Positions 22,691 through 31,628 are shown, counted from the stretch's first letter. The stretch: DNA of 42,077 nt from an uncultured Alphaproteobacteria bacterium (GCA_938048755.1 CALIUG010000149.1:1-42077), one strand, 5' to 3'. The notes: generated from the sequence alone by a model not told the origin. Program-made: numbers and translations.

Positions 22691-23750
22691 CGTGACCCAT
22701 CTTGCGACCGGGCCTGGCTTCGGCCTTGCCGTAGAGATGCAGCTTGGCGTTGTCTTCGGCCAGTACGTCTGCCCAGTGGTCGATGTCGTCACCCAGAAGG
22801 TTGGTCATCACGGCATTGCTGTGGCGTGAGGCGTCGCCCAGGGGCACGCCCGCAACGGCGCGGATGAACTGTTCGAACTGGCTGGCATGGCAGGCATCCA
22901 TGGTCCAGTGCCCGGAATTGTGGGGCCGTGCCGCCAGCTCGTTGACCAGAAGTTCCCCGCTGCGTGTCACGAAGAGTTCCACGGCCAGAAGGCCCGCCAT
23001 ATCGAGGGCACCGGCCAGGGTCGAGGCAATCTCCTTTGCCCGCATCGACAGATCCTCGTTGATCGGGGCCGGGGCGTGGGTTTCGGCCAGAATATGGTTG
23101 CGGTGGATGTTCCACACGACATCAAAGGCCGCGGTGCTGCCGTCCATGCCACGGGCAACGATGGCCGAGACTTCGCGTTCGAAATCGACAAACCCTTCCA
23201 GGATCGCATCCTGACCGTTCAAGGCGGCAAAGGCTTCGCCGGCGCTGTCATCCGCCCCGATCATGACCTGTCCCTTGCCGTCATAGCCCATGGTTGCTGT
23301 TTTCAGCACGGCAGGGCGGCCCAGAGCCTTGAGCGCGGTTTCGAGGTCCGCAAGGCTTGCCACTGAGCGATAGGGAGCGGTGCCGATGCCCAGGCTGTTG
23401 ATGAAGTCCTTTTCGGTCACGCGGTGCTGGGTTGTCTCCAGGCAACGCCAGTGCGGTCGAACCGGCGTTACGGCACCCATGCGGGCGAACGAGGCGGTCG
23501 GCAGGTTCTCGAATTCATAGGTGATGACGTCGACACTGGCAGCAAACCGGTCGAGCGCTTCGGTGTCCTCGTAGGGCGCGACCGTGGCCTCGGCACTGAC
23601 CTGTGCGGCAGGACTGTCCTGATCGGGGCAGAAGATATGGCAGCGATAACCCATGGCAGCCGCAGACAGCGCCGCCATGCGGCCCAGTTGCCCACCACCG
23701 ACAATGCCGATGGTTCCGCCTGGCGGAATGATTCTGCCGTTGTCCGACAT
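22665..23750 (-). CDS. purK: 5-(carboxyamino)imidazole ribonucleotide synthase
   Basis: A 361-residue ATP-grasp enzyme that makes N5-CAIR from AIR, bicarbonate and ATP in purine synthesis. Visible are IGIVGGGQLGRMAALSAAAMGYRCHIFCPD (Rossmann-like start), the ATP-binding TATMGYDGKGQVMI, EGFVDFEREVSAIVARG and the metal-binding end VNELAARPHNSGHWTMDACHASQFEQ. The ORF track opens at 23837 inside purE; ATG 23750, four bases after the purE stop, gives the family start. It forms the purEK operon with purE. Confidence 0.95.
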   Translation of the reverse strand: MSDNGRIIPPGGTIGIVGGGQLGRMAALSAAAMGYRCHIFCPDQDSPAAQVSAEATVAPYEDTEALDRFAASVDVITYEFENLPTASFARMGAVTPVRPHWRCLETTQHRVTEKDFINSLGIGTAPYRSVASLADLETALKALGRPAVLKTATMGYDGKGQVMIGADDSAGEAFAALNGQDAILEGFVDFEREVSAIVARGMDGSTAAFDVVWNIHRNHILAETHAPAPINEDLSMRAKEIASTLAGALDMAGLLAVELFVTRSGELLVNELAARPHNSGHWTMDACHASQFEQFIRAVAGVPLGDASRHSNAVMTNLLGDDIDHWADVLAEDNAKLHLYGKAEARPGRKMGHVNRVFPKR

Positions 23751-23754
23751 GAGA

Positions 23755-24246
23755 TCAGGCGTCGTCGCTGGGCGCTTCGGCCACAGATGCGGTGAGATTG
23801 GCCCGATAGGCGTCCAGAGCCTTTGCCACGTCGGCATCGCCCAGCGCCACGATGGCCGCTGCCAGAAGCGCTGCGTTTGTGGCGCCGGCCTTGCCGATGG
23901 CCAGCGTGCCGACGGGAATGCCGGCCGGCATCTGGACGATGGAGAGCAGGCTGTCCATGCCGCTCAGGGCCTTGCTTTCAACTGGCACCCCAAGCACCGG
24001 AACGGGGGTCTTCGAAGCCGTCATGCCCGGCAGGTGTGCTGATCCACCAGCTCCCGCGATGATTGCCTGCAGGCCGCGCTCGCGGGCGCTCTCGGCATAG
24101 GCGAACATGCGGTCGGGCGTGCGGTGCGCCGAGACGATGCGGACTTCGTGGGCAACGCCCAATCCGTCCAGGGTTTCGGCTGCGTGGCGCATGGTTTCCC
24201 AGTCGGACTGGCTGCCCATGATGATGCCGACGACGGCTTGCGGCAT
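23755..24246 (-). CDS. purE: N5-carboxyaminoimidazole ribonucleotide mutase
   Basis: A 163-residue class I PurE, which converts N5-CAIR to CAIR. Diagnostic motifs are [24 protein letters not shown] (with the catalytic His), [13 protein letters not shown] and [24 protein letters not shown] 24246 has GGAG six bases upstream and is preferred over the TTG at 24258. It is first in the purEK operon. An intrinsic terminator-like hairpin lies in its leader at 24263-24288. Confidence 0.95.
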   Translation of the reverse strand: MPQAVVGIIMGSQSDWETMRHAAETLDGLGVAHEVRIVSAHRTPDRMFAYAESARERGLQAIIAGAGGSAHLPGMTASKTPVPVLGVPVESKALSGMDSLLSIVQMPAGIPVGTLAIGKAGATNAALLAAAIVALGDADVAKALDAYRANLTASVAEAPSDDA

Positions 24247-24262
24247 GGTTTTCTCCAAGGCG

Positions 24263-24288
24263 AAAAAAGGCGGCCATCATGATGGCCG
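24263..24288 (-). terminator. Intrinsic terminator in the purEK leader (candidate attenuator)
   Basis: On the minus strand CGGCCATCATGATGGCCG (24288-24271) is a perfect 18-base dyad (seven-pair stem, CATG loop) followed within two bases by TTTTTT. It lies about 17 bases upstream of the purE start and in the purE reading direction, with no upstream gene on that strand to end. That makes it a candidate attenuator of purEK. Slightly further upstream CTGGCAaattcTGCCAG (24325-24341 region) can form a second small hairpin. Confidence 0.6.
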
Positions 24289-24416
24289 ACATGGGGATAC
24301 ACAAGCGCCATGATGCATCTGGCAGAATTTGCCAGAGATGGCACGTGAATTGCCTGTTTCTGCGGTTAAGTCAGGTGTGTAACGCGGTTGTTTGCAGCCG
24401 ACCGCAGGCGGGGAAG

Positions 24417-25181
24417 ATGGCCACGCAAAGAGCGCAGAGCGTAACAGAAGACGCAACGCATGGGGTGCCGGGTATGTCGATACCTGCTGGTGCCCAATCT
24501 GATTCGGCATCCAAGAATGTGAACGCCGAGGATTTCTCCGACAATATTGGCCAGGCGATCGGCATTCCGGCGGCGGAAGTGTCGACGAATGTACGTTCCG
24601 CCATAGTACGCCTGCTCGACGAACTTGAGCGATTGCGCCTGGAACTGGGTGAAACCCGCTCGCGCATTGAGTATCTCGAACGCCTTGCTGATCAGGATGC
24701 GCTGGCAACAGTCGCCAATCGCCGCGCCTTCATGCGTGAACTGGGCCGCTCGATTGCCTATTCTGCGCGGCACAACGTTCCCAGTGCCGTAGTCTATTTT
24801 GACCTCAACAAGATGAAGCAGATCAACGACAAGTATGGCCATGCCCGTGGCGATGCTGCTCTGCTGCATGTCGCCAATACCCTACTGAAACGGGTCCGCA
24901 ATTCCGAGCTGATCGGACGTCTGGGCGGCGACGAGTTCGGCCTGATCATGCCCAATTCCGACGAGGAGGGCGCCATGGCCAAGGCCACACGGATCGTTGA
25001 GGAAATCTGCACGACACCGATCATGGCAGAGGGGCGGCCTGTGGTGGTTGATGGTCAGCATATCTTCGTTTCGGTGTCTTATGGCGTGCATAGTTTCGTG
25101 AAGGGCGATGACGCGACCAGTGCGCTGGCCAAGGCCGACAAGGCGATGTACGTCCATAAACGGCGCGGCGCTGCGGCCTGA
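24417..25181 (+). CDS. GGDEF-domain diguanylate cyclase
   Basis: A roughly 254-residue cytosolic protein. The N-terminal 80 residues include a coiled-coil (IVRLLDELERLRLELGETRSRIEYLERLADQDALA) and the C-terminal half is a GGDEF domain with DQDALATVANRRAF, YFDLNKMKQINDKYGHARGD (metal Asp) and RLGGDEFG. The active site is intact, so cyclic-di-GMP synthesis is expected. The inhibitory I-site (RxxD five residues before) reads RNSE, so feedback inhibition may be weak. The start is uncertain: ATG 24417 and ATG 24474 are both plausible; the track start 24279 lies within the purE leader hairpin and gives an implausible cysteine-rich N-terminus. Confidence 0.85.
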   Translation: MATQRAQSVTEDATHGVPGMSIPAGAQSDSASKNVNAEDFSDNIGQAIGIPAAEVSTNVRSAIVRLLDELERLRLELGETRSRIEYLERLADQDALATVANRRAFMRELGRSIAYSARHNVPSAVVYFDLNKMKQINDKYGHARGDAALLHVANTLLKRVRNSELIGRLGGDEFGLIMPNSDEEGAMAKATRIVEEICTTPIMAEGRPVVVDGQHIFVSVSYGVHSFVKGDDATSALAKADKAMYVHKRRGAAA

Positions 25182-25300
25182 CGCGCAATTCGGGCCCGAT
25201 GCCGGGTTGCACCTTGATCCCTCACTCCCGATACTGAGATTTCTGCTGGCGGGGCATCGTGCTGCCGTCGCCACCGCCGATGTATGGGAGTTGCCGCATC

Positions 25301-25846
25301 ATGAGTGCCTTCTGGTCCTTCACGCTCGAAGTCTATGGACGCCAGGGCGTTCAACCCTCGGTCATCCATCTGCAGGATGACCGCGGTGCTGATGTCAATC
25401 TGCTGCTTTATGCCATGTGGACGGCCAGCCTTGGTCTCCCGGTCTTTGACCGTGCGCGTGCGCAGGAACTTGCCGATGCGGTCGAGGCCTGGCGCGATAC
25501 GGCCATCGAGCCGTTGCGTGCCGTACGCACAGCCCTGCGTGGCGGTGTGGCACATGCGCCAGAGGACGAGACCGAAGCCCTGCGCAAACAGGTGCTGAAG
25601 CTGGAGATCGAGGCCGAGCGGGTCGAACAGGTCATCATCGAATCCGCAACACCGGATGCAGAAGGCAGGGATGCCGGTGCGGCCAGCCCTGACGACGTTG
25701 CCGCCAATCTGGCTTCCGTCATGGCCCTGAACGATTCCCCACTGAGCGGTGCCAACCGTGACGCCCTGCGCGCCATCGTGATCGCTGCCTGCCCGGGTGC
25801 CGACGATGCTGCGGTGGATCAGGCGATGGAGGCTAGGCTGTCCTGA
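25301..25846 (+). CDS. TIGR02444-family protein
   Basis: A 181-residue protein of unknown function. MSAFWSFTLEVYGRQGVQPSVIHLQDDRGADVNLLLYAMWTASLG is the family signature of TIGR02444 (DUF2390). The rest is helical and acidic. ATG 25301, with GGGAG about 11 bases upstream, gives the conserved start; the track start at 25259 adds a peptide unlike the family. Its last 14 bases overlap the tail of the convergent ubiX gene. Confidence 0.82.
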   Translation: MSAFWSFTLEVYGRQGVQPSVIHLQDDRGADVNLLLYAMWTASLGLPVFDRARAQELADAVEAWRDTAIEPLRAVRTALRGGVAHAPEDETEALRKQVLKLEIEAERVEQVIIESATPDAEGRDAGAASPDDVAANLASVMALNDSPLSGANRDALRAIVIAACPGADDAAVDQAMEARLS

Positions 25847-26441
25847 TCCTGTCAGATTTTTTCCGGTTCTGACGCAGGGTGTCCCATCTCTGAACAATGT
25901 CTGTGTCTATCTGGAACAGGTCAAGCAGCCTTCCCACGGTCTGATCGACGATTTCATCCACAGTCGCCGGCTTTGTATAAAATGCCGGAACAGGCGGCGC
26001 GACAATCGCACCCATTTCCGAGACGGCAACCATGGTTTTCAGGTGCCCGGTATGGAGCGGTGTCTCGCGCAGGCACAGCACCAGCTTGCGGCGCTCCTTG
26101 AGCACCACATCGGCCGCACGGGTCAGCAGGTTCGATGTGACCCCGGTTGCGATTTCCGACATGGAGCGCACGGAACAGGGCACGACGACCATGCCCATCG
26201 TTCGGAAGGAACCGCTGGAAACGGCCGCACCAAGATCTCCCACGGGATAGACAACATCGGCCAGCTTGTGCACGTGGGCGGGTTTCAGGTCGGTTTCATA
26301 GGCCAGCGTCAACTCGGCCGTCTTTGTCATGACCAGATGGCTTTCCACCGGCGTATCACGCAGCGCCTCGAGCAATCGCACGCCAAGGATGACGCCGGAG
26401 GCACCACTTATCCCGATGATCAGTCGTTCTGGAGTCGCCAT
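25833..26441 (-). CDS. ubiX: Flavin prenyltransferase UbiX
   Basis: A 202-residue UbiX/Pad1-type flavoprotein. It joins dimethylallyl phosphate to FMN to make prenylated FMN, the cofactor of UbiD decarboxylases. Motifs: IIGISGASGVILGVRLLEAL (1-25, FMN binding), SGSFRTMGMVVVPCSVRSMSEIATG (SGS, PCS), LCLRETPLHTGHLKTM and PPVPAFYTKP. The partner ubiD is not in the window. It is divergent from the YdcH-type gene across a 112-base gap. Confidence 0.94.
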   Translation of the reverse strand: MATPERLIIGISGASGVILGVRLLEALRDTPVESHLVMTKTAELTLAYETDLKPAHVHKLADVVYPVGDLGAAVSSGSFRTMGMVVVPCSVRSMSEIATGVTSNLLTRAADVVLKERRKLVLCLRETPLHTGHLKTMVAVSEMGAIVAPPVPAFYTKPATVDEIVDQTVGRLLDLFQIDTDIVQRWDTLRQNRKKSDRIRTA

Positions 26442-26473
26442 GACGGCTTTGCCTACCTATATTGATTCCTTAA

Positions 26474-26512
26474 CCGGACGTTCGCCGGCATGTTGCCGAC
26501 GGAACGTACCGG
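26474..26512. promoter_or_regulatory. Imperfect long hairpin between ubiX and the YdcH-type gene
   Basis: CCGGACGTTCGCCGGCA and TGCCGACGGAACGTACCGG pair around a TGT loop with two single-base bulges and few mismatches. It lies in the divergent 112-base gap, about 40 bases upstream of the small gene start, so it would be part of that transcript leader. It is not followed by a T-run. Confidence 0.4.
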
Positions 26513-26553
26513 GATTGTCTGGCTCACGGAGTGACCATAATCCGGAGGTATCT

Positions 26554-26733
26554 ATGAACGAAACCGTTGATTTGGCAAAACTCGAAGCGCGCCACACCGC
26601 CCTCGAGAATGAAATCGACAGGGAACTTCATCGTCCGCTGCCTGATCAGGCTCACATTACCGAACTCAAACGCGAAAAGCTCAGGGTCAAGGAAGAGATG
26701 GCCCTCTTGTCGGGCGAACTTGCGGTAGCCTGA
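26554..26733 (+). CDS. YdcH-family (DUF465) small protein
   Basis: A 59-residue coiled-coil protein: MNETVDLAKLEARHTALENEIDRELHRPLPDQAHITELKREKLRVKEEMALL. This is the DUF465/YdcH pattern, with LEARHxxLExxIxxE and LKxxKLxxKEEM. Function is unknown. ATG 26554 has a strong GGAGG eight bases upstream; the longer track ORF (26329) is only the shadow of ubiX. A perfect stem lies five bases after the stop. Confidence 0.85.
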   Translation: MNETVDLAKLEARHTALENEIDRELHRPLPDQAHITELKREKLRVKEEMALLSGELAVA

Positions 26734-26737
26734 ACCG

Positions 26738-26755
26738 GCGGGTCCCTTGACCCGC
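26738..26755. terminator. Hairpin between the convergent YdcH-type gene and hldE
   Basis: GCGGGTCccttGACCCGC is a perfect seven-pair stem with a four-base loop, directly after the YdcH-type stop and 26 bases before the hldE stop on the other strand. No clear T-run follows on either side, so it is at best a weak or Rho-assisted bidirectional terminator. Confidence 0.45.
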
Positions 26756-26780
26756 TGACATCAACGTTTCAACGCGCACG

Positions 26781-28244
26781 CTAGGTGTTGAGCCTGGCGA
26801 CCATGGCGGTTGTGCTCTGACCTTCGGTCAGTTCCGCAAGAACGACCGTGCCGCCATAGGCCTGAACCTCCGCCGAACCGACGACTTCCTCGACGGTGTA
26901 ATCGGCGCCCTTGACCAGGATGTCGGGGCGCAGCCGCTCGATCAGTGCAAGCGGCGTATCGTCATCGAACACCACCACCAGATCGACATCGGCCAGGGAC
27001 GCCAGCACCTGGGCACGTGAAGGCTCGTTCTGGATCGGGCGCTCCTCGCCTTTGAGCGCCTTGACCGAACGGTCGCTGTTCAGGCCCACCACCAGCCGGT
27101 CACAATGGCTGCGCGCCTGGCGCAACAGGCTGACATGACCTGGATGCAGCAAGTCGAAACAGCCGTTGGTGAAGCCGACCTGCTTGCCCTGGCTGCGCCA
27201 TCGCTTGGTCATCTCCAGGGCCTTGTCGGCTGAGACGACCTTGGTTTCGTTCAGGCTGAATTCCTGGTTGTGGCGGGCATGGTGCAGGTCATCAAGGTCG
27301 ACCACCGCCGTGCCGGTCTTGCCCACGACAATGCCGCCGGCCAGGTTGGCGATACGTGTCGCAATCTCGGGCGCCAGTCCCCGGGCCAGGGCAACCGCAA
27401 AGGTGGCGACCACCGTGTCTCCGGCACCTGATACGTCATAGACCTCCAGCGCCTCGGCGGCGAAATGGGCGGCAGAGCCGTCCGCACCGATCAGCGACAT
27501 GCCGTCGGCACTGCGCGTGACCAGCAGGTATTCGGCCTCGGCATCGGCCATGACAGAGGTTGCAGCCGCAATCACCTCAGCATCGGTTTCAGCCATCATG
27601 CGTGCGGCAAGGGATAGCTCGCGCCGGTTCGGGGTGAGCGCGGTGACGCCACGATAACGCGAGAAATCATGGCTCTTGGGATCGACAACGACCGGTACCT
27701 CGGCATCACGCGCGGCAGCAATCACGGCTTCGACGACATCGTCGGTCAGCACGCCCTTGGCGTAGTCCGACAGGATCAAGGCGTCCATGTCGTCGAGTTC
27801 GGTGGCAACGATGTCGATGATGCGTGCGCGTGTGGCATCCTCGATGGCGCGTTCGGTTTCCCGATCGGCGCGCAGCAACTGCTGGCCGCCTGCGACGTAG
27901 CGGACCTTTGTTGTAGACCGGCGGCCGCGCTCGACCAGGAGATTGGGTTCAACGGAGGTTTCCTCGCCAACCATCTCGATCAGGTCGCGACCAATCTGAT
28001 CATCGCCAACCACGGCTGCAAAACAGACTTCGGCTCCCAGCGCGATCAGGTTCCTCACCACATTGCCCGCACCGCCCAGCATGGATTCTTCCGATCCCAC
28101 GCGGATCACCGGCACCGGCGCCTCGGGCGAAATCCGCTCGACCTCGCCATAAACAAAGCGGTCGAGCATCAGATCGCCGATCACCATGACGCGTGCGCCG
28201 GGCAGGGATTCGATCGCGGAAGATAGGTCTGTCGTCTCGGTCAT
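26781..28244 (-). CDS. hldE: Bifunctional heptose 7-phosphate kinase / heptose 1-phosphate adenylyltransferase
   Basis: A 487-residue fused enzyme of ADP-heptose synthesis for LPS inner core. Residues about 15-320 are a PfkB/ribokinase domain with GGAGNVVRNLIALGAEV near the start and the anion-hole/catalytic YDVSGAGDTVVATFAVALARG. Residues about 345-487 are a cytidylyltransferase-like domain with FTNGCFDLLHPGHVSLLRQAR and GLNSDRSVKALKGEERP, ending VEGQSTTAMVARL-like. Length is typical. It is divergent from prpE across about 160 bases in which I see no gene. Confidence 0.95.
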   Translation of the reverse strand: MTETTDLSSAIESLPGARVMVIGDLMLDRFVYGEVERISPEAPVPVIRVGSEESMLGGAGNVVRNLIALGAEVCFAAVVGDDQIGRDLIEMVGEETSVEPNLLVERGRRSTTKVRYVAGGQQLLRADRETERAIEDATRARIIDIVATELDDMDALILSDYAKGVLTDDVVEAVIAAARDAEVPVVVDPKSHDFSRYRGVTALTPNRRELSLAARMMAETDAEVIAAATSVMADAEAEYLLVTRSADGMSLIGADGSAAHFAAEALEVYDVSGAGDTVVATFAVALARGLAPEIATRIANLAGGIVVGKTGTAVVDLDDLHHARHNQEFSLNETKVVSADKALEMTKRWRSQGKQVGFTNGCFDLLHPGHVSLLRQARSHCDRLVVGLNSDRSVKALKGEERPIQNEPSRAQVLASLADVDLVVVFDDDTPLALIERLRPDILVKGADYTVEEVVGSAEVQAYGGTVVLAELTEGQSTTAMVARLNT

Positions 28245-28405
28245 GACTGGCCCTGAGCTGATCTCGCCTTCGTATACATGGGAACGTGGGCGTCAAGTCC
28301 GGCAGAACCAATGGCAAGGAGTCAATGACCGGTTTGTTGCGAGTTCTTGAGGTCGTGGCGCATCGCTCCTAACTTGGCGCGAGTGCGTGACCGGGAGTGA
28401 AAAGC

Positions 28406-30301
28406 ATGAGCCAGCAGTTTGAAGAAGCCTATCGCCGTTCGCTGGAAGACCCGGCCGGTTACTGGGGTGATCTGGCCGAGGCGATCGACTGGACGAAACG
28501 CTGGGATCGTGTGCTCGATGACGACCGCCCGCCGTTCTACCGCTGGTTCGAGGGGGCAGAGACCAACACCTGCTGGAATGCCGTGGATCGCCATGTCGAC
28601 AACAGCAGGGGCGAGCAGCGCGCGCTGATCTGGGACAGCCCGATCACCGGAAAGCAGCGCACCTTCACATACAACGATCTCAAGGCCGAGGTTTCGACCT
28701 TCGCCGGAGTATTGCGCAACCATGGCGTGGAGAAGGGCGACCGTGTTCTGATCTACATGCCTGCGGTGCCCGAAGCGGTGATCGGCATGTTGGCCTGCGC
28801 GCGTATCGGCGCGATCCATTCGGTCGTGTTCGGTGGCTTTGCTGCGGCAGAGGTTGCCAAGCGTCTGGATGATGCCACGCCCAAGGTGCTCCTTACGGCT
28901 TCCTGCGGTATCGAGCCTGGCCGCATCATTCCCTATCTGCCGATCCTCAATCAGGCCTTCGAGATTGCCGAACATGTGCCGTCATCGGTGGTTGTGCTGG
29001 CGCGCGAGGAACAGGACGCTGAGCTCAAGCCCGGGCGTGATCACGACTGGAACGAAGAGTTCGCGCGCGCCAATCCCGTGGACTGGGTGCCGGTGCTGGC
29101 AACCGACCCTCTCTACATCCTCTACACCTCGGGCACGACCGGGAAACCCAAGGGCGTGATCCGTGACAACGGCGGCCATGCTGTTGCCATGCACTGGTCC
29201 ATGAAGGGGGTCTATGACCTCGATCCCGGCGATTGCTGGTGGGCGGCCAGCGACATCGGCTGGGTCGTGGGTCACAGCTACATCGTCTATGCCCCGCTCA
29301 TTCACGGAAACACGACCATCATGTTCGAAGGTAAGCCTGTGGGCACACCCGATGCCGGTGTCTTCTGGCGCGTCATTGCAGAACACGGGGTGAAGGCGCT
29401 CTTCACCGCCCCCACGGCCTTCCGTGCGATCAAGAAGGAAGATCCCAAGGGCAAATTCCTCTCCAAATACGACCTCTCGAAGATGGATACGCTCTTCCTT
29501 GCCGGAGAGCGGGCCGACCCCGACACGATCCAGTGGGCCGAGAACATGCTGCAAAAGCCGGTGATCGACCACTGGTGGCAGACCGAAACCGGCTGGGCCA
29601 TGGCGGCCAACTGTCTGGGCCTGGGCCGTTTCCCCGTGAAGTACGGTTCGCCGACCAAACCGACCCCGGGCTACGACATCGATATTCTCGATGATGCCGG
29701 TCATCCCGTGCCCGACGGCGAGATCGGCGCCATCTGCGTCAAGCTGCCGCTGCCGCCAAGCGGCCTGCCGACCCTGTGGAACAACGATGAGGGTTACATT
29801 GAAAGCTACATGGCCGACTTCCCTTGCTACTACAAAACCGGTGATGCCGGCATGTATGACGAGGATGGCTATATCTACATCATGAGTCGCACCGACGACC
29901 TCATCAACACGGCCGGTCATCGCCTTTCGACCGGCGCGATGGAGGAGGTGCTGTCACGCCATCAGGACGTTGCCGAATGCGCGGTGATCGGTGTTGCCGA
30001 TCAGCTCAAGGGTCAGGTGCCCGTCGGATTCATGGTGCTGAAAGCCGGAGTGAACCGCGAGCATGAAGAGATTGTCGGTGAGGTCGTGCAGATGGTGCGC
30101 GACGACATCGGCGCTGTTGCCAGCTTCCGACAGGCCACCGTCGTCAACCGACTGCCCAAGACCCGCTCGGGCAAGATCCTGCGGAAGACCATGCGCCAGA
30201 TCGCCGACGGTGAAGACTTCCCCATGCCCGCCACCATCGACGACCCCGCGATCCTCGATGAAATCGCCGAAGCGCTGAAGCCGCTGGGGTATGGAAAATG
30301 A
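28406..30301 (+). CDS. prpE: Propionyl-CoA synthetase (AMP-forming)
   Basis: A 631-residue acyl-CoA synthetase of the PrpE/ACS class. The ACAS N-terminal domain has FEEAYRRSLEDPAGYWG; then YTSGTTGKPKGV (ATP loop), DIGWVVGHSYIVYAPL, WWQTETGW (A5), KTGDAGMYDEDGYIYIMSRTDDLINTAGHRLS (hinge) and PKTRSGKILRKTMRQI with the acetylatable catalytic Lys. SRTDDLINTAGHRLSTGAMEE is typical of PrpE rather than Acs. ATG 28406 follows GGGAG; the track GTG at 28397 is three codons earlier. It activates propionate or a related short acid. The stop overlaps the next gene start by four bases. Confidence 0.92.
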   Translation: MSQQFEEAYRRSLEDPAGYWGDLAEAIDWTKRWDRVLDDDRPPFYRWFEGAETNTCWNAVDRHVDNSRGEQRALIWDSPITGKQRTFTYNDLKAEVSTFAGVLRNHGVEKGDRVLIYMPAVPEAVIGMLACARIGAIHSVVFGGFAAAEVAKRLDDATPKVLLTASCGIEPGRIIPYLPILNQAFEIAEHVPSSVVVLAREEQDAELKPGRDHDWNEEFARANPVDWVPVLATDPLYILYTSGTTGKPKGVIRDNGGHAVAMHWSMKGVYDLDPGDCWWAASDIGWVVGHSYIVYAPLIHGNTTIMFEGKPVGTPDAGVFWRVIAEHGVKALFTAPTAFRAIKKEDPKGKFLSKYDLSKMDTLFLAGERADPDTIQWAENMLQKPVIDHWWQTETGWAMAANCLGLGRFPVKYGSPTKPTPGYDIDILDDAGHPVPDGEIGAICVKLPLPPSGLPTLWNNDEGYIESYMADFPCYYKTGDAGMYDEDGYIYIMSRTDDLINTAGHRLSTGAMEEVLSRHQDVAECAVIGVADQLKGQVPVGFMVLKAGVNREHEEIVGEVVQMVRDDIGAVASFRQATVVNRLPKTRSGKILRKTMRQIADGEDFPMPATIDDPAILDEIAEALKPLGYGK

Positions 30302-30714
30302 GCTTTCGCAACATCGAATTCAGAAGTGGCGGCAATGCCCTCGGCCTTGGCGGCATCATCCTTGGCATCTATGTCGGGTACCTGCTCGAGGGGACCTATC
30401 CCTGGCTGCAATGGGGCACTGGCGCGGCGGTTGGGATCTTTTGCGTCATGTGGTTCATCGACTGGTCGTCAGGTAGGGGGCTTTCGTTGTTTTCGTTCCT
30501 GCTCGACTTGATGGTCGGAGCCAGTTTCTTTTTTGCCGTGGGCGGTACGGCCTTTGTCAGCAGTCTTTATGACCGCACCGGCAACGGCCTCGTCTGGGTT
30601 CTGGTCCCCTGTGTCATCGCGGCCAGCGGCGGTGTGTTGTGGCTAGGCATCCGATACCTGAAAAAATGGCGCACTCCTGATGGTGGAAATCACAGCAAGG
30701 GGCTGTTGGGTTAA
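30298..30714 (+). CDS. Small four-helix inner-membrane protein of unknown function
   Basis: A 138-residue protein with four hydrophobic stretches: ALGLGGIILGIYVGYLL (about 14-30), WLQWGTGAAVGIFCVMWFIDW (34-54), LFSFLLDLMVGASFFFAVGGTAFV (62-85) and GLVWVLVPCVIAASGGVLWLGI (94-115), then a basic tail. I do not recognise a family. Its ATG overlaps the prpE stop (ATGA), so it is translationally coupled to prpE; this is the only hint of role. Confidence 0.7.
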   Translation: MSFRNIEFRSGGNALGLGGIILGIYVGYLLEGTYPWLQWGTGAAVGIFCVMWFIDWSSGRGLSLFSFLLDLMVGASFFFAVGGTAFVSSLYDRTGNGLVWVLVPCVIAASGGVLWLGIRYLKKWRTPDGGNHSKGLLG

Positions 30715-30842
30715 AGTCATGCCCGTGCCGTCTGCAGTGATGCGCACATGAAGAGGCGGCGACATCCAAGGACCTATCGTGATGGGGAACAGAAACAGTT
30801 CATGTTGGTTCCGCATGTACTTTTGCTGGACGAGATGGCGTG

Positions 30843-31628
30843 ATGAACTTGGAAAAGCAGATCAACACCTACGAATCTGACGGCGTCGTGTGCCTGCGCC
30901 AGACATTCCCGCAGCACTGGATCGAGTTTCTGCGCGAGGCCACCGAAACCGCGATGGCTGATCCCGGACCCTATGCGGAGGAGTACGCCAAACCGGGCGG
31001 TGGACGGTTTTTTGGCGATCTTGAACTCGCCCAGCGTCACCAGGCCTTCATGCGTTTTGCCTTGGAGTCACCGGCTGCCGAAGTCGCGGGCAGGATCATG
31101 GGCTCCTCCAGGGTCAACTTCTTCTATGACCAGCTTCTGGTGAAGGAGCCCGGTGCGAACGAGCGTACGCCCTGGCACCAGGATCAGCCTTACTGGGCTG
31201 TGGTGGGGCGGCAGGTCTGTTCGATCTGGCTGCCGCTTGATCCGGTGACGCAGGAAACCTGTGTCGAGTATGTCGCGGGCTCGCACGCCTGGCCGGAATT
31301 CAGCCCCTATCATTTTGCCGACGGCACCGCCTATGAAGGCACGGGTCTGCCGCAGCTTCCCGATATCGAGGCCGAACGCGAACGCCACCGCATCGTCAGC
31401 TTCGCCATGGAACCCGGCGACTGCCTCGTCTTTCAGGCGATGATCGTGCACGGCGCTCCGCCCAACCACAGCCCCAACCGCCGCCGCGCCCTGGCAACCC
31501 GCTGGGCCGGTGATGATGCGCGCTATTGTGTGCGCCCGGGGGAGGTCGGCATTCCCACCCAGGACCCCGGGCTCCGGCATGGCGACCTGATGGATTGTGA
31601 GCGGTTTCCCGTCGCCTGGCGCGCGTGA
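30843..31628 (+). CDS. Phytanoyl-CoA dioxygenase (PhyH) family protein, second copy
   Basis: A 261-residue Fe(II)/2-oxoglutarate oxygenase. RTPWHQDQPYW holds the HxD pair (His112, Asp114) and LVFQAMIVHGAPPN the distal His203, with Arg in PNRRRAL for 2-oxoglutarate. It shares the TPWHQDQxYW...GRQ...SIW...D and GSHxW segments with the 6149-7021 protein, so both belong to one subfamily. ATG 30843 is chosen over GTG 30840. It converges on an M24 gene, with a large palindrome between the two stops. Substrate unknown. Confidence 0.87.
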   Translation: MNLEKQINTYESDGVVCLRQTFPQHWIEFLREATETAMADPGPYAEEYAKPGGGRFFGDLELAQRHQAFMRFALESPAAEVAGRIMGSSRVNFFYDQLLVKEPGANERTPWHQDQPYWAVVGRQVCSIWLPLDPVTQETCVEYVAGSHAWPEFSPYHFADGTAYEGTGLPQLPDIEAERERHRIVSFAMEPGDCLVFQAMIVHGAPPNHSPNRRRALATRWAGDDARYCVRPGEVGIPTQDPGLRHGDLMDCERFPVAWRA

